Positions 45,178 to 56,984 of a stretch of DNA of 64,000 nt are shown here, piece after piece. The stretch is from positions 1 through 64,000 of the forward strand of contig KN880453.1 of assembly GCA_000934385.1 (NCBI GenBank), given 5' to 3'. The translations under genes were made by a program, and so were the position numbers. The notes beneath the pieces were generated by a model. That model was not told the origin of the DNA and did no database searches. It saw only the letters and a list, made by a program, of their open reading frames with translations. How positions within the stretch are numbered: the first letter of the stretch is position 1; each line of letters starts with the position of its first letter. The DNA comes from Cylindrobasidium torrendii FP15055 ss-10 (Eukaryota; Basidiomycota; Agaricomycetes; Agaricales; Physalacriaceae).

Positions 45178-45921
45178 AGAAGAAGAAACATGACAGTGAA
45201 ACGACGAACATGATCATACCACTTGCCATTTCATTCTCCGTGCTGGCTTATGTGCCTCATAGAATGGAGTAGGGCAAGCTCAGGCGCGCAGAGGGACACA
45301 TGCATCTCGGTGTCGCCGACGCTATCGATGGGACTGGGGATTTTGCGTACAATAGCAACACAATGTATACTAATAATGGCTATAGCACTCCGGTTTGCGG
45401 GACATACCCAGAGCTACATATGGATTATTAGCTTAGCTAGCACGCGAATTCACGCACGCCTCCCAAGATCCGTACACGCATCGATATCTTGTCCATCGCA
45501 AACTCTGGCCAGCCGACACGCAGACCGCGTCCTAGATTTTCGCTGATAGTATCGCTCATCAATGGACCACCACCACCTTGCTTTGTTCAAGTCCACTACT
45601 CCGAATGCTTGACTAGGAAGCCCAGTGACTAGCGACTCATTGTGTGGCTGATGTTTACTGTAGCCAAGGTGCACGAACATATTGCCATTATGCAGACCCC
45701 TTGTTATTATGCCTCAAAAGCAATTTTTCCTTCAGCTATAGACTTCGGCAGCTTGTTAGTGTGGTCAAATACATCCCCTCATTGGATTTGTAGATGTTAT
45801 AGCATCGATTAGCCATGTCTACCGCTGCAGAAGGAAATTTCCACTTTCGATACGTAATTACTCACATATTATCGCATATCCGCAAGAACCAGCATCCCTT
45901 GTGCAAAAAAGCGACACCTCA
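45178..45921. other. Intergenic, convergent gene ends
   Basis: This 0.74 kb lies between the ends of the Hsp20-like gene (plus) and Snu66 (minus). Only short frames without resemblance to known proteins were seen. Confidence 0.45.
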
Positions 45922-48684
45922 TTACCGCCTGACCTTCTGAGAGGGCGAACCCGAACCCAGTCCATCGTCATCCACTTTGCGCTTCGTGCCAAATCCAAAG
46001 GCAACCTTCGTGCGCTCGCTTGCACCCGGAGTCCCATCCCGCGAAGTACTCGCCGCCTCCATCGTCGACCCCACTCGTGAAAAGCCTGCCCTCGGCGCTG
46101 GCGAGCCAGAAAGCGGTGTAAGCGCAGAAGCCGGCAACGCCGTCAACACCTCGTCGCCCGCCCCAGTAGTGCCCCCATTCTTCTTCGCCTTCTTGTTCTT
46201 CGCCTTCTCAGTCTTGCCTTTTGATAATGGCTGTGTATCCAAGAACTCGGCCATTTGTGGTACAGCGCTGCCAAAGGAGTGAGCTGGATTCTCGTTCACA
46301 GACGGAGATGCTACATACCCTTTGTTACCAACAGACAGAACGAAGTGCGCTTGACCCGCCTTCTCCTGGCGTTGCATGAAAGCAGCATTCATACTCAGTG
46401 GTGTGTCCCCACTGATCATCGCCTCTTTCTTCTTTTCTTCAGCAATCTTTTTCAGCCTCTTCTCCGTCTTCATCTTGCCTGAGCCCTTTCCATGGAACTT
46501 GTGCGATAGAGCTTTCCAAGCCTCCTTCGGCGTCAAGGCACGCCCATGCTCGTCGTAGTACACGATGTTCACATCCGGTTTGTAGTTCTTGAACGATTCC
46601 AAATTTTCGCGCGCCTCTGCCTGCTCGCGCATCCTGTTCTCGTATTCGCGCGTCGCTTGGTCCCGATTCCCACCACGCGACGTGGCTTTCTCAAGCTCCC
46701 TACGAGCTACACGCAACCGTTGGTCCGCCAACCACGCATCCCGCTGCTTCTGTATCGCCTCGCGCTCCTTTCCATCATTGGCTGGCGCTGAAAGAACACC
46801 TTGTTGACGCAGGATGTTGAGTGTCGCGGCCATACCAGTCCTATGTGATTGCTCGGCCGATGTACCAACGTCGTCAACTTCTGCAGCAGCATTGGCCTTT
46901 GCTTCCTCCTCTGCATCCCTCAGTACTCTTTCGATGTCGTCCAGCATCTCCATAGAGTAGTCCTCATCCTCTTCAGTTTTGACGGCAGTTTGGTCTACTT
47001 GCATTTCGTTCAGGGCTTCGTCAGCAGGCGCCATAGACACGTCGCGAGACTTGGATGTAGAAGCCTCAGGTAAAGTCTCCTTGGGCTCCTTCTTGACCAC
47101 TGGTGCATTGTTGCCGACAGCTCGAATGAACTCAGACGTGTCATCGAATGTCAAGCCGCCGTCCTCTGTTGGTTCACCGTCCACAAGGTTGATGATAGCA
47201 TTTTCTTCCGCTTCCTTTTGCGCGGCAACTGAAGGTGTCAATGAGCATACCAGAAATATCACAGAATGTTGCACCGACCTTTCTTCGCGAGTTCCTCTGG
47301 TGTCAACTTGTTGGACTTGCGTAACTTCGCTCGCCGTTCCCGGGCCAAAGCAGCTTGCAACTCATCATCATCGACAAAGTTCATGTCAAGGTTGCGTTCT
47401 ATCGGTGCAGGCGCGTCCACTGCCATATCGTCGCCGTCCGCGAGCTCAGCGTCAGTGCGCGCCCTCCCAGCACGCTTCTTGCCTTTCTTGACTTTGAACT
47501 TCTTGAAGCCCTTGTCCCCCTCCTTGAGATAGTCGCCGACGTCCAAATCCTCTGCAAGATTATGAGCACACATCTTATAATTGGCGAGGAGTCACTTACT
47601 GACGTAATCAATCGACAACAATGACTTGTTGACTGATGCAGCAGCGGCTACTTGCTCTGCTTGTTTAGCAGCTTTCGTCGGCGGTGCAGAGCTCCCGAGG
47701 CGGAAACCCTAGTCAAAGTGAGTCTGCGTTCGTCGAGAGAGAATCAACACTCACAGTCTCGGAAGGCCCCTCAATGTCCTCGTCGTATTTGGCCAACACG
47801 GAACGCTTCGCCCCATGTTTACCCTCCGCGAACTCATCATCATCATAGCCAGTATATGCACGCTTCGCACTCTTTAATTCTAGACGCTTCTTGTTGGCCT
47901 CTTGTTCGGCAAGTTCGACATTTTGAAGCTCGTCCTCTGCGAAATAATGAGTTTTGGGATCCAAGATGGACACCGCAGCCCCGTAAGAGTATGTGCAGGA
48001 AGCAGGATTGCAGCTGGGTTGGATGAAATTCGGCGGCTTGTTGGTGAACTAGACGATACTCACCTTCGTTATCAAGAATACGACTATCTTTGAGGGTAAG
48101 GATGTGCTGTTCGCCGTCATCCATGTTATCAAAATCATGGCTGACCTTCAGGCCAACAAGATCGCCTGCATGCGATGAGAATACAGTGAGAATATACATT
48201 CCGGAGACGCACGTTCAGAGTACTCTTCGCCTTGGAAAACCTTGTCCATATTCTCCAGCTCCTGCGCGCGCTTCTGGGCGAGTTCCTTCTCCTTCTTCTT
48301 GCTACGCTTGATCCATTTCATAGTATCGTCGTCGCCATCTGCATCACCAAGCGTCGAGCCTTTGAGGGAGGCATGAAGTTCCCGGCGATTTCTCACCCTG
48401 CATTATTGGTTAGTGGCGACTGCTAACACAGTCAACGTACTCACTTCGCAATCTGATCCTGAACCTTCCTACACACTCCATTAGTTTTTGTAATGGAAGA
48501 ATTATTAGTTCACTTACTTGCTCTCTCGTGCTTTGGTCTCCTGCTCGCGCTGTCGCGCATAGTTGTCTTCAGCCTGTTTCTCTTTGTCCTCGGATGCTGG
48601 GGCCTTGTCGTCCGTAAGCGGTTTAAGACCGAGGGAGATACGGATTTTGTTTGTCTCCTCGAGGCTGATTTCTTCCTGAGCCAT
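45922..48684 (-). CDS. SNU66: Tri-snRNP splicing factor Snu66/SART1
   Basis: The N-terminus after splicing has NKIRISLGLKPL, the short element that binds Hub1-type ubiquitin-like proteins in this family. Next come basic and coiled segments (WIKRSKKKEKELAQKRAQE) and DLVGLKVSHDFDNMDDGEQHILTLKDSRIL, a hallmark of SART-1. The C-terminal half includes LNILRQQGVL, VNIVYYDEHGRALTPKEAWKALSHKFHGKG and the end KVAFGFGTKRKVDDD. Snu66 is part of the U4/U6.U5 tri-snRNP in the nucleus. About eight short introns divide the 5' two thirds, while the last 1.3 kb is one exon. The start ATG at 48684 lies 80 bp from the divergent complex I gene. The length is normal for the family. Confidence 0.88.
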
Positions 48685-48764
48685 GCTAATGAGTGATGGT
48701 GGTCGGTAAGAGGGAAGTCCAAATTGTTTGTTCCTGTTTCGTAACGCACTTACTTCCGACCACC

Positions 48765-49105
48765 ATGGCTAGCGCTGCTCCTGCCGGAGCTTTCCTCCGG
48801 GCGTACCGCATCCTGGTGAGTAGTGCAGACCTTGATCCGGGAGTGACGAGCTCACGGTATCACAGCAACGCGAGGCGCACGAGCGCCCAGTCATTTTCTA
48901 TTCCTGCATCATAGGCGGCATTGGTCCAGTGCTTGCCCTTACTGTTCCACCCTTCCGGGAAAAGTATCTTGGCTACAAGAGAGCTGATCCATTGCCCAAG
49001 ACCTACCCTCGTGCGTTGTCCGAGCATCTGTTCGCAAACCAGCACACTAAACTTCTCTCAGTGCCCAACCGTGCGCGCCAACCTCCGTCGGGTTACGAGG
49101 ATTAG
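48765..49105 (+). CDS. Complex I 9.5 kDa-like subunit
   Basis: Three small exons give a product of about 80 residues. It begins MASAAPAGAFLRAYRIL and continues HERPVIFYSCIIGGIGPVLALTVPPFREKYLGY, with one membrane helix. It ends with PLPKTYPL and RQPPSGYED. This pattern (Arg-Tyr N-terminus, a 'GP' in the helix, then P-L-T-Y-P and a 'P-x-G-Y-x-D' end) matches the fungal NADH:ubiquinone oxidoreductase 9.5 kDa subunit. Introns are about 48815-48864 and 49010-49060, the second with a GTGCGT donor. The ATG is in a CCACC context, 80 bp from the divergent Snu66 start. The gene is easily missed because no exon exceeds 150 bp. Confidence 0.75.
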
Positions 49106-49144
49106 TTCTGAAGATATACAAATGCAATTCATTCATGGCAGATT

Positions 49145-50444
49145 CTACTCCAAAGTGTCTAGCTCGATCTCTGAACCGTTGCTCGTCAAGGCTGCCTGTA
49201 TGAACGCCACGTCCCTCAATGCGCCAGCTGGCCCTCCCAAGCCAAGACCATCATCCTGGCCATTTACCGCTCCAAGGAAGCTCTTGAGTTCAACCGCCAC
49301 TCCCTCTTCCTTGTACTCAAATGTCTCCTCACTTTCCTCATACGCGCCATCTTCGGTCTCTTTGGTCACAACGCGTAGGACAACACTGAACACTCCGGCG
49401 TTGAACTTCACGTCAATCCAGCCCTTGCTTCCTAGGATTGCCAGCCCGTTTCCTGGGTTACTCTTCGTCGGGAACCCAAAAGACATGTCCAGCGTCCCAT
49501 AAAACTGGGTGTTCGCGTTCGACGAGCCTCTTCCGATCACGGTTATGGTATCGTGCGGCAGCAAGTAATCCTTCTTGAGAGTCGCGTACGACGACACATG
49601 CGTGATCGCAGGGATAATCGTGCGAAGTGCAGCTGTTTGATGCTGTCAAGCGTGGTCAGAACCCAGGTGAACATATCAAGGGCGTTTGACTTACCACGCC
49701 TCCGTCGAGCTAAGTGAGAAAGTGGGTCAGTATAAGCTTTCGTGCAATTGTATATCTCACAAGAAATCCACCCTGGTACTAATGGAAGTGTCAGCCTTGT
49801 TAACCTCCCAGGACCAAGAGATCACTCACTTCGGGAATGGTTCGCCATGGCGTCTTGTAGTATTTCCCATCCTTCGTCACATGTCCGTACAATGCCAATC
49901 TGAAGCCGGTCACGTCGCCTATCTTGCCTTCCTGAACCCAATCGCGGGCAGCACGATAGGCAGGCTCTGCTTCGAAATTCTCCGCAACACGCCATATCAA
50001 GCCCTTCGGCTTATATTTTTCCTCATACTCTTTGATAGTCGCGCGAGCAGTGGCGACGTCCTTTGCGATAGGTTTCTCACTGATGACGTGCTTGCCAGAG
50101 GCAAGAGCTTTCAGCACAATGGATGGTTGGAGAGGGATGGGAAGGACAACAAGGACCGCTGAAATGTCCGAACGAGCAAGAAGCGCATCGATACCACCTT
50201 GACCGCCATCTTCGTCGTGATAAACTGCTGGCGAGCTCTTGACAAGCGGAGAGGCGACAAATGTTTCTGATGTCTTCTTTGAGCGTGAGTAAACTGCTTT
50301 CAGCTCTGACCCAGAGATGCCATCGAGCGCGGGGAGGTATGCTAGAGTACACGACGTCAGTACTCGAATAGGTGATTCCCGTCGTAAGGTCCTAACCTGA
50401 GGTGGCAAATATCCCAGCGCCTAGGATGGCGTATCCAGTAGTCA
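49145..50444 (-). CDS. Gfo/Idh/MocA-family oxidoreductase
   Basis: The ATG at 50444 starts with the NAD(P)-binding motif in TTGYAILGAGIFATS, interrupted soon after by an intron of about 50 bp. The family signature SGKHVISEKPIAKDV carries the conserved EKP. Further on are ENFEAEPAYRAARDWVQEGKIGDVTGF and the C-terminal sheet domain with GGVHQTAALRT. The product looks like the yeast YMR315W group, NADPH-dependent enzymes of poorly known substrate. Its end at 49145 lies 39 bp from the stop of the convergent complex I gene. No targeting signal was seen, so a cytosolic location is likely. Confidence 0.85.
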
Positions 50445-50724
50445 TGGTGGTTTGGAATGAACTAGGACGAACTAGGTGAACTAATCAACGCTTTAAGTCA
50501 AGGATCGATCAGAGATAACGCCGGTCCGAGCGGTAACGTGATCTTCGGCGCCTCCAATCAGCCTGAAATGCTTAGTGCTACGGAAACTTCAATATGTTGG
50601 ACGACTGTAGAATAGAAGAATGGCTCGGGATCTTGTTTGCGCATCCTTGCTCATAATCAAATTCTGCCCACTGAAGGTCAGGTTGTGACTACTATGCTAT
50701 GCTGTTCACGACCACCTACTCTGC

Positions 50725-51454
50725 TCAAGACCACCTAGATTCCACGGGACCACTGTACCATTTCTTTGCCTTATCCCGCACGAAATCCTCCAACGACCAT
50801 AATTGAGCCTCAAGGTTAGTGGCGTCGGCGTAGATGTACACCTCGGCGGGAACTCCGCTACGAAGCTCGTCCGGTTGTGGCAATGGCGGTGGATGCGCCG
50901 GGATGAGACTCTTGTCGTCAATAGCCAAGTCAATAGGTTCTGGATCACCGAGCGGGTGTACCTCAACCACCTGCTTGTTGTATTCCTTCATGATATGGTT
51001 GATCAAAATGACCCCCTTGCATAAACGCAAGTGCACATACATCACCTTCGAACTCATCCAAGAACTTCATGTCACTGGCAGTAAGCCCGGTCACTAGCGT
51101 CCCCCGAACAGACCCTTCGTCTCGAGTCAAGTTGTGCAATCTCTCGAACTGAGCTTTGGTCTTCTCGACTGGGATGACTCCTGGGTAATCGGCATACTGC
51201 AGGATAGGTCAGCATACAACGCTAAGTTCCCTCAAGTAAACAAGTAGTAGACAACCTTTACTGCATGCCTTGTGTGGTCCTGTTCAAAGTCACCCTTATC
51301 ATCAGTCAACGGGCCAATTGCGATATTCACATACGAGTAGGACGGCGGGAGTCACGGCCAGATGGGAGCCTTTGTTCTGGATCACTTCCGTCAGGATCTT
51401 TGGGTGCATCAAGGTGCCATAGAAGAATGCAGAACGGGAGTCCGAGCTAGCCAT
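50725..51454 (-). CDS. AIG2-like gamma-glutamylcyclotransferase family protein
   Basis: The product starts MASSDSRSAFFYGTLMHPKIL, the strand and loop that bind substrate in the cyclotransferase-like fold. It continues with HAVKYADYPGVIP, then GSVRGTLVTGLTASDMKFLDEFEGD, whose Glu in FDEFEG-type segments is the usual catalytic residue. The C-terminus is longer than in bacterial members and includes ELRSGVPAEVYIYADA and LEDFVRDKAKKWYSG. Two short introns are needed between 51060 and 51320. Plant and fungal AIG2-like enzymes may act on gamma-glutamyl-amines or glutathione-derived dipeptides, but the substrate here is not determinable. Confidence 0.8.
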
Positions 51455-51759
51455 GATGGATGAGATCAAGTGTATTCGGCCGTCGCCGGCGGCCACGGTT
51501 GGTAGTTCCCTCTCCCAATATCGAGGGCGTAGTACCGACGGTGTTGTGAATGATACGACACTCTGGACGACTACCATTCTTTCTGAGAAGGAACGTGAAG
51601 GCACTGGCAGGGTGCATAAATAATGAGTCGTCCATTGTCAGATTATTTACTTATACGACCTTAGCCTTCACGATTCTTCGACAAATGTTGTACACTACAT
51701 CCGTCCTCCACATATCCTACATACACTCGCAGCTCTGTACACACATGCCCTCGAGTCGT
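51455..51759. promoter_or_regulatory. Upstream region of the AIG2-like gene
   Basis: This 0.3 kb lies between the AIG2-like start and the metacaspase stop, both on the minus strand. No gene was seen. It must carry the AIG2-like promoter and the metacaspase 3' end. Confidence 0.4.
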
Positions 51760-53993
51760 TTAACATATGAACTGAATGGTGGTGTCCATCGGGTGCGAGC
51801 TCGACAACTGGGGCTTCTGGCTGTATTTCGCCTTGAGGATATCTCGAATGCTATTAAGAAGCTGCTGGTAGCTTTGCTGGGGCTGCTGGTTGAGAGCAGC
51901 GATGAACGCAAAACTCATTGCTCCTGTCGCTGTACCCGCCTCCTGCGTGTCGGCACTCGTCTGTGAGTCCTTACATCCACTCCACGAGATCTGTAGTGTG
52001 CTTAGCTAGTGAACCATTCTTGACGAGAGTTCACGTACACAATCAGCAGGACTGGTCCTTGTAGCGCGGGCGACCTTGTCGGCTTTTTGTCCCCCACCAG
52101 TTGCTGTCTTGACTATTCCCAAAGCAGATTTGAACATACCGCCCATGTCGCCGCGCGCATACGACGTGACGGCCGAGAGGAGTCCCTGGCCAGCTTCTGC
52201 TGCAAGGTTGGGTTCCTTCACCTTGCCCTCAGTCGAATACTGCATCGTCTAAGTCAATGGGTGATCAACTTGATAAATTGGAAGCGCACGATGTAAGGCA
52301 GGTCCAAAGCAGAGCCAGAGTGGCAGGACTAGATCAAGTGGTTAGGCAAGTGCTGTAGTGGGCTCCCGACTAGAACGTACGTCAAAGATTGCTGTGAGAC
52401 GACAGCCTGCAGGGAGAGGCGCAACCATGACTGCGTGCATATCCTTCCAATCGTCAATATTTTCCTCACTACCCAAGAAAATTGCTCACGTCGTCGACGA
52501 TATGACCGGCCTGTTCATGATCCAAAGGGTAGATGACTGGAAAGAAAGGTTGATAAGCAACTGCAAAACCATGAACGGGGATTAGCAACCTTCATCGTAC
52601 CCATCAGCTTCATCACCGTCATAGTCCTTTGTTTGACCACCGTGTCCAGAGTCTGACTTGGTATGAGTATAAATGCACTGTACAGTCACGCATCGACGCG
52701 TACAATGGAAGAACAAGGAGTCGTTGGGCTTTGCGTCCCTCACGAGCCATTGCATTGCTTGCAACTGTCTGGTATGAGTATACAAGCACAGGCGATCATC
52801 TTGGCACTCACGATGTTATCCCTTGTAGGGCGCTGGCGAGGGTTTGTTGCGTCGTCCGTCAGTGTGACAATATCGTCCCGCTTGTAATTGAAATGGTCTA
52901 ATCGTCGGTCAGAACGCTTGTAGGCACTCGGTTAGTCGGCGTACTGGTAAGGAAGTTCGTGATATTCTTAACATCGTTGATGCAGCCTTGAAGCTCGCCA
53001 TTTTGACCACGATAGTTGATACCAATCTGTAGCCTGTCATTAGCAAATCATCTTCCCCGGGCATCGACTACATACGCAAAGAGCTTTCTTCCTGCCGTTA
53101 CACTGCGAGTACTGGAAGTAGGGCTGTTGGGTTTGGTGATTCTGGCCTTCGAACCGTGGGCCATAGTTCTGAATAGAACTTGGGGGCATATGCATCTGTC
53201 CTTGCTGTTGTTGGGGCGGCGGACCAGGAGGACTTCGGAGAGATGGAGTTTAGATTGTACGTGCCAGAGCGGTGTTTCACGTACGCTGAATAGCTCGGGT
53301 TGTAACCCGAATGATGAGGGGGCTGGTAGCCCTGGTTTTGGCCTGGGTAGCCTTGATGCTGTTGCTGGTACTGCTGACCAGGGTAGCTTCCTCGGTTAAC
53401 AACTGGCGGAGGAGGTGGGCGTTGACTGGGAGAACGTAAGAGGACGTGGTACGCAGAGACAAAGTGTTTACCCAGTGGGAGGGGGAGGGCCGGGAGGAGG
53501 AGCATATCTTGGGCATAGAGGATCAGAATTGTGGTGTCGAATTATTACTGGACAACTCACCCGCCCTGCGAAGGTGGACCGCCATAACTAGGACTTTGTG
53601 AGCGAACGTACGCAATTGACCGCGCGCGCGTACCTTGGGTTAGGGCTTGGGAATCTATTGTGCCACGTAATAAGCTTCACGCCCGCGAAATGGAGGTGCG
53701 ACATACCCCGGAGGACCGCCAGGAGGGGGACCATAGCTAGAAATCGATGATCAGCGAAACGTTTTGAAAGGCGTCGTAGGGCGTTGTATACCCAGGTTGT
53801 GGGGGGCCTCCGTACTGTGGCTGGCCATAGTTCGGATAGTTGAAACCACTGGGACTGGCAATGATGAGCTGACGCGCACGGTCATGAGGCGGCCGACATA
53901 CGGGGCAGGGAAGCTGGGATGGGCGGTTAGGATAGAACGCGAAGGCAGCAGTCAGACGCACCCTGGCGGGCCGTTATTGTTGTTGTTCCACAT
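51760..53993 (-). CDS. Metacaspase (type I, C14) with Gly/Pro/Tyr/Gln-rich prodomain
   Basis: The gene starts [11 protein letters not shown], and an intron with a GTGCGT donor follows at once. The prodomain, spread over several small exons, is made of Tyr, Gly, Pro and Gln ([37 protein letters not shown]), as in yeast Mca1. The caspase-like domain has [44 protein letters not shown] with the catalytic His, [26 protein letters not shown] with the catalytic Cys (about 52324), and a late [18 protein letters not shown]. The C-terminus ends MDTTIQFIC. Type I metacaspases are Arg/Lys-specific, Ca2+-dependent proteases in protein quality control and stress-related death. All key residues are present. 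Confidence 0.88.
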
Positions 53994-54607
53994 CGTCGAC
54001 AGTGATTACAAGTAGTGAGATGGAGGTGCAGTTCAAGCCCGCGCAAGCCACGATCGAGCTGATATTGGGCGCGATCACGACTGCGCACTGCCACCACTCG
54101 TGAATAAGCTGCGAAGCAGTGCTTTGCTGTGCCTCTCATCCTGCTTCCATTCACAATTATGGCTGGGAATATCTCTGGTTTTATTCCTCTTTTTGGGATA
54201 CGCTCAGGCTGCGTACGTACTGATTAGGTCAATGACACGCAAAAACTTCATTTGGGTAGCTTGCTACTCGTATCTTGCTGAGCACTGTTTTCATCTCGAA
54301 ACCGAATCCAACCAAATAGTGCGTCTGGACTTGGGACGACTTTTTTTGCTTACCGAAAGCGCACTCTCTTGCTTTTCACTCTTCGTACATCTCCCGATGA
54401 TTCTCCTCTAGCGAAAGGCTGCAATCAACTTCACCCGATGCGCTCAATATAGAGTAGTGGCTAGTGATATCCTGAGCTCACATGATGAACCTCCTCCCAC
54501 CGGCCTTGGCCGGTCCGCTCAAGGGTCCCCCAGCAAAGATATAAAATGGCTCGCTACATTCGCTCCAGCTCTGTCACCTTCCTCTCCCATCTCAGTACTT
54601 GGCTAGT
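53994..54607. promoter_or_regulatory. Promoter region between metacaspase and MFS transporter
   Basis: The genes diverge across this 0.6 kb. On the transporter side, TATAAAA lies at 54540-54546, 62 bp before the ATG. About 30 bp further up there is an inverted repeat, CCGGCC TT GGCCGG (54500-54513). CGG/CCG inverted repeats are typical contacts of Zn2Cys6 regulators, so this is a candidate operator. The plus-strand frame 54100-54411 has no family resemblance and I do not count it as a gene. Confidence 0.5.
54540..54546 (+). promoter_or_regulatory. TATA box of the MFS transporter gene
   Basis: TATAAAA at 62 bp before the ATG at 54608, a usual distance. An inverted CCGGCC/GGCCGG repeat lies about 30 bp upstream. 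Confidence 0.55.
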
Positions 54608-56642
54608 ATGGCTGGTGGTGTTGCTTCTGGAGGTGCCGAACTCTCGACCGCACGCCGCAAGGCAATCGCTGGCGCATCTGGTGCAAAAGGTCTCGTCCAA
54701 AATGGCAAGGTATTCCTCATCGCCATTTTCGCATCCCTGGGGGGCTTGTTGTATGGCTACAATCAAGGCGTATTTTCGAGTGTCCTCCCCATGTATTCCT
54801 TCGACCAGACGATGGGGGATGCGGTTACAGATTCTGGAAAGAAGGGGTGGCTCGTCGCCATCCTAGAACTCGGCGCGTGGGCTGGCGCTCTCATGAGCGG
54901 CTACTTCGCGGACAAGCTTTCCAGGAAGTACACCATTCTTCTCGGTACGCGCCGCACCCTCGGATTGACTTTCCAACACCTAACGCAACCCAGCCGTCGT
55001 TGTCTTCTGTGTTGGTGTCATCGTACAGACGGCGGCAAAAGCATCGGACTCCATCCTTGGTGGGCGATTCGTGACGGGTCTCGGCGTCGGTGCACTCAGC
55101 ATGGTCGTACCACTGTACAACGCTGAGGTGCGCACGGGTCCTTTGTCGGCGCCCGCAATCACTAACGATTCCGCTAGCTCGCACCCCCAGAAGTTCGAGG
55201 CAGTCTCGTGGCCCTAAACCAGCTTGCCATCACCTTTGGCATCATGATCTCTTTCTGGATTGACTATGGCACAAACTACATTGGTGGGACCGGCGAGGGC
55301 CAGAGCGAAGCAGCCTGGCGCATACCACTGGCCCTACAACTCGCCCCCGCTATCGTCCTCGGTGCAGGGGTTGTGTTCATGCCATTCTCTCCTCGCTGGC
55401 TCATCTCCCGGCAGCGGGAAGATGAAGCATTGTCGGTTCTCTGTAGCACGCGTAACCTTCCTCCCGACAACGAACTCGTCCGGATCGAATTTCTCGAAAT
55501 CAAATCGCAAGTCCTTTTCGAGAAGGAGAATAGCGAGACGAAGTTCCCCCACTTCCAGGACGGGTCCTTTATCTCAGAAATCAAGCTTGGTTTCTACGGA
55601 TATCTCAGCTTGCTTATCAACCCCAGTACGAGCATACCAGGTATCCCATGATAGTCCACTCACTAGTCATTCAGACCTTCTATGGCGCGTCGCTGTTGGC
55701 TCTCTGTAAGTCGTTCTTCTCCCGAATCCACCGTGGTATGCTGATCCTTGCCACAGTGTCATGTTCTTCCAGCAATGGACCGGCGTGAATGCCATTCTCT
55801 ACTACGCGCCTAGCATTTTTGAGAAGCTCGGTCTCACGGGCAACACCGTTTCACTGCTTGCAACCGGCGTAGTGGGAATAGCCATGTTCCTCGCCACTAT
55901 TCCCGCCGTTATCTGGGTTGACCAACTCGGTCGCAAGCCCGTCTTGGTAGTTGGCGCCTTCTGGATGGCGATGTACGTATAAATGTCCACGATCAGGCGC
56001 ACTTTGCTGACTTCACGCTCCCAGATGCCACTTCATTGTCGCCGCTCTCATGGGAACCTACGGAGACGCATGGCCAACTCATGTTGCACAGGGATGGGTT
56101 GCTTGCACCTTCGTCTGGCTGTTTGCTATTGGTATGTTACTCCAGGTCATTCCCTTGCACATCTGATTGGGAGTCCACAGGATTTGGGTTCTCATGGGGC
56201 CCTTGTTCATGGGTTATTGTCGCCGAAATCTACCCAATCAGTATACGAAGCAAGGGTGTCTCTGTCGCGACATCATCTAACTGGGTATACTCCCCGTATA
56301 CCACCACACACACGAGCTCATCCTTTACAGATGAACAACTTCATCGTTGGTCAAGTCACGCCGTCCATGCTTGATCACATCGGCTACGGCACCTTCATTT
56401 TCTTCGGTTTATTCGCTTTTCTTGGGGGATGCTTCATATTCTTCCTCGTTCCGGAAACAAAGGGAGTCACCCTCGAGGAGATGGAAGAACTGTTCGGAAA
56501 CACTACCAACCTCGCCACGGAAGACTTGCGCCGTCTGGAGGCCATACATAGACGTCTAGGGCTCATAGTTGATGAGGTTGACGCGAAGCTCGACGCAGAG
56601 GTTGGAAAGGCATCTATAGAGCACCATGAAGCCAAAGAGTAA
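54608..56642 (+). CDS. MFS sugar transporter
   Basis: The 12-helix sugar porter pattern is complete: LGGLLYGYNQGVFSSVL in helix 1, ADKLSRKYTILL after helix 2, [31 protein letters not shown] in the helix 4-5 region, FSPRWLISRQRE, FFQQWTGVNAILYYAPSIF in helix 7, DQLGRKPVL, IVAEIYPISIRSKG and the end FFLVPETKGVTLEEME. It resembles fungal hexose or quinate-type transporters; the exact sugar is not readable. The C-terminal tail is about 60 residues, acidic and helical. Five or so short introns are seen. The ATG at 54608 was chosen over an upstream ATG in another frame. Confidence 0.88.
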
Positions 56643-56984
56643 CAACTAAGTAACGATGCATCACATTACTTTCTCGGTACCCATGCAATAGTATTCCCTT
56701 GTGCAGTGCTCAGCACGAATGCAGGACGTTAGTTCGGACCTTTGATATGCATGTCATGTCATGTCGCGTTGGTCTGGGCTGATGGAGCAGGATCGGTCGC
56801 TGCAAAGCGCCCCATAAAGGTCTGTTAGCATGAGCAATGATACGTACTTTAATGGACCCTCCTTCCTTTTATGGTGCTGTTACCGACACGCGTTTACGAA
56901 TCGCGTGTTTGGTATTTGATTTCGACTTAGCTTCCAGACCCTCTTAAGGCAGCATATGGCAAGTTGCTGCGATGTCGTCCCACC
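56643..56984. other. Intergenic, no gene seen
   Basis: This 0.34 kb lies between the transporter and the next plus-strand gene. A perfect tandem duplication of CATGTCATGT-type sequence occurs at about 56748-56763. No gene was found. Confidence 0.4.

Noticed and set aside
46979..47491. Plus-strand frame of 170 codons within Snu66
   Set aside because: It is antisense to a well-supported Snu66 exon. The frame is a by-product of its acidic codon use.
54100..54411. Open frame with a hydrophobic start between metacaspase and the sugar transporter
   Set aside because: No similarity to any family and no splice partners. It lies in a region that must hold two promoters.
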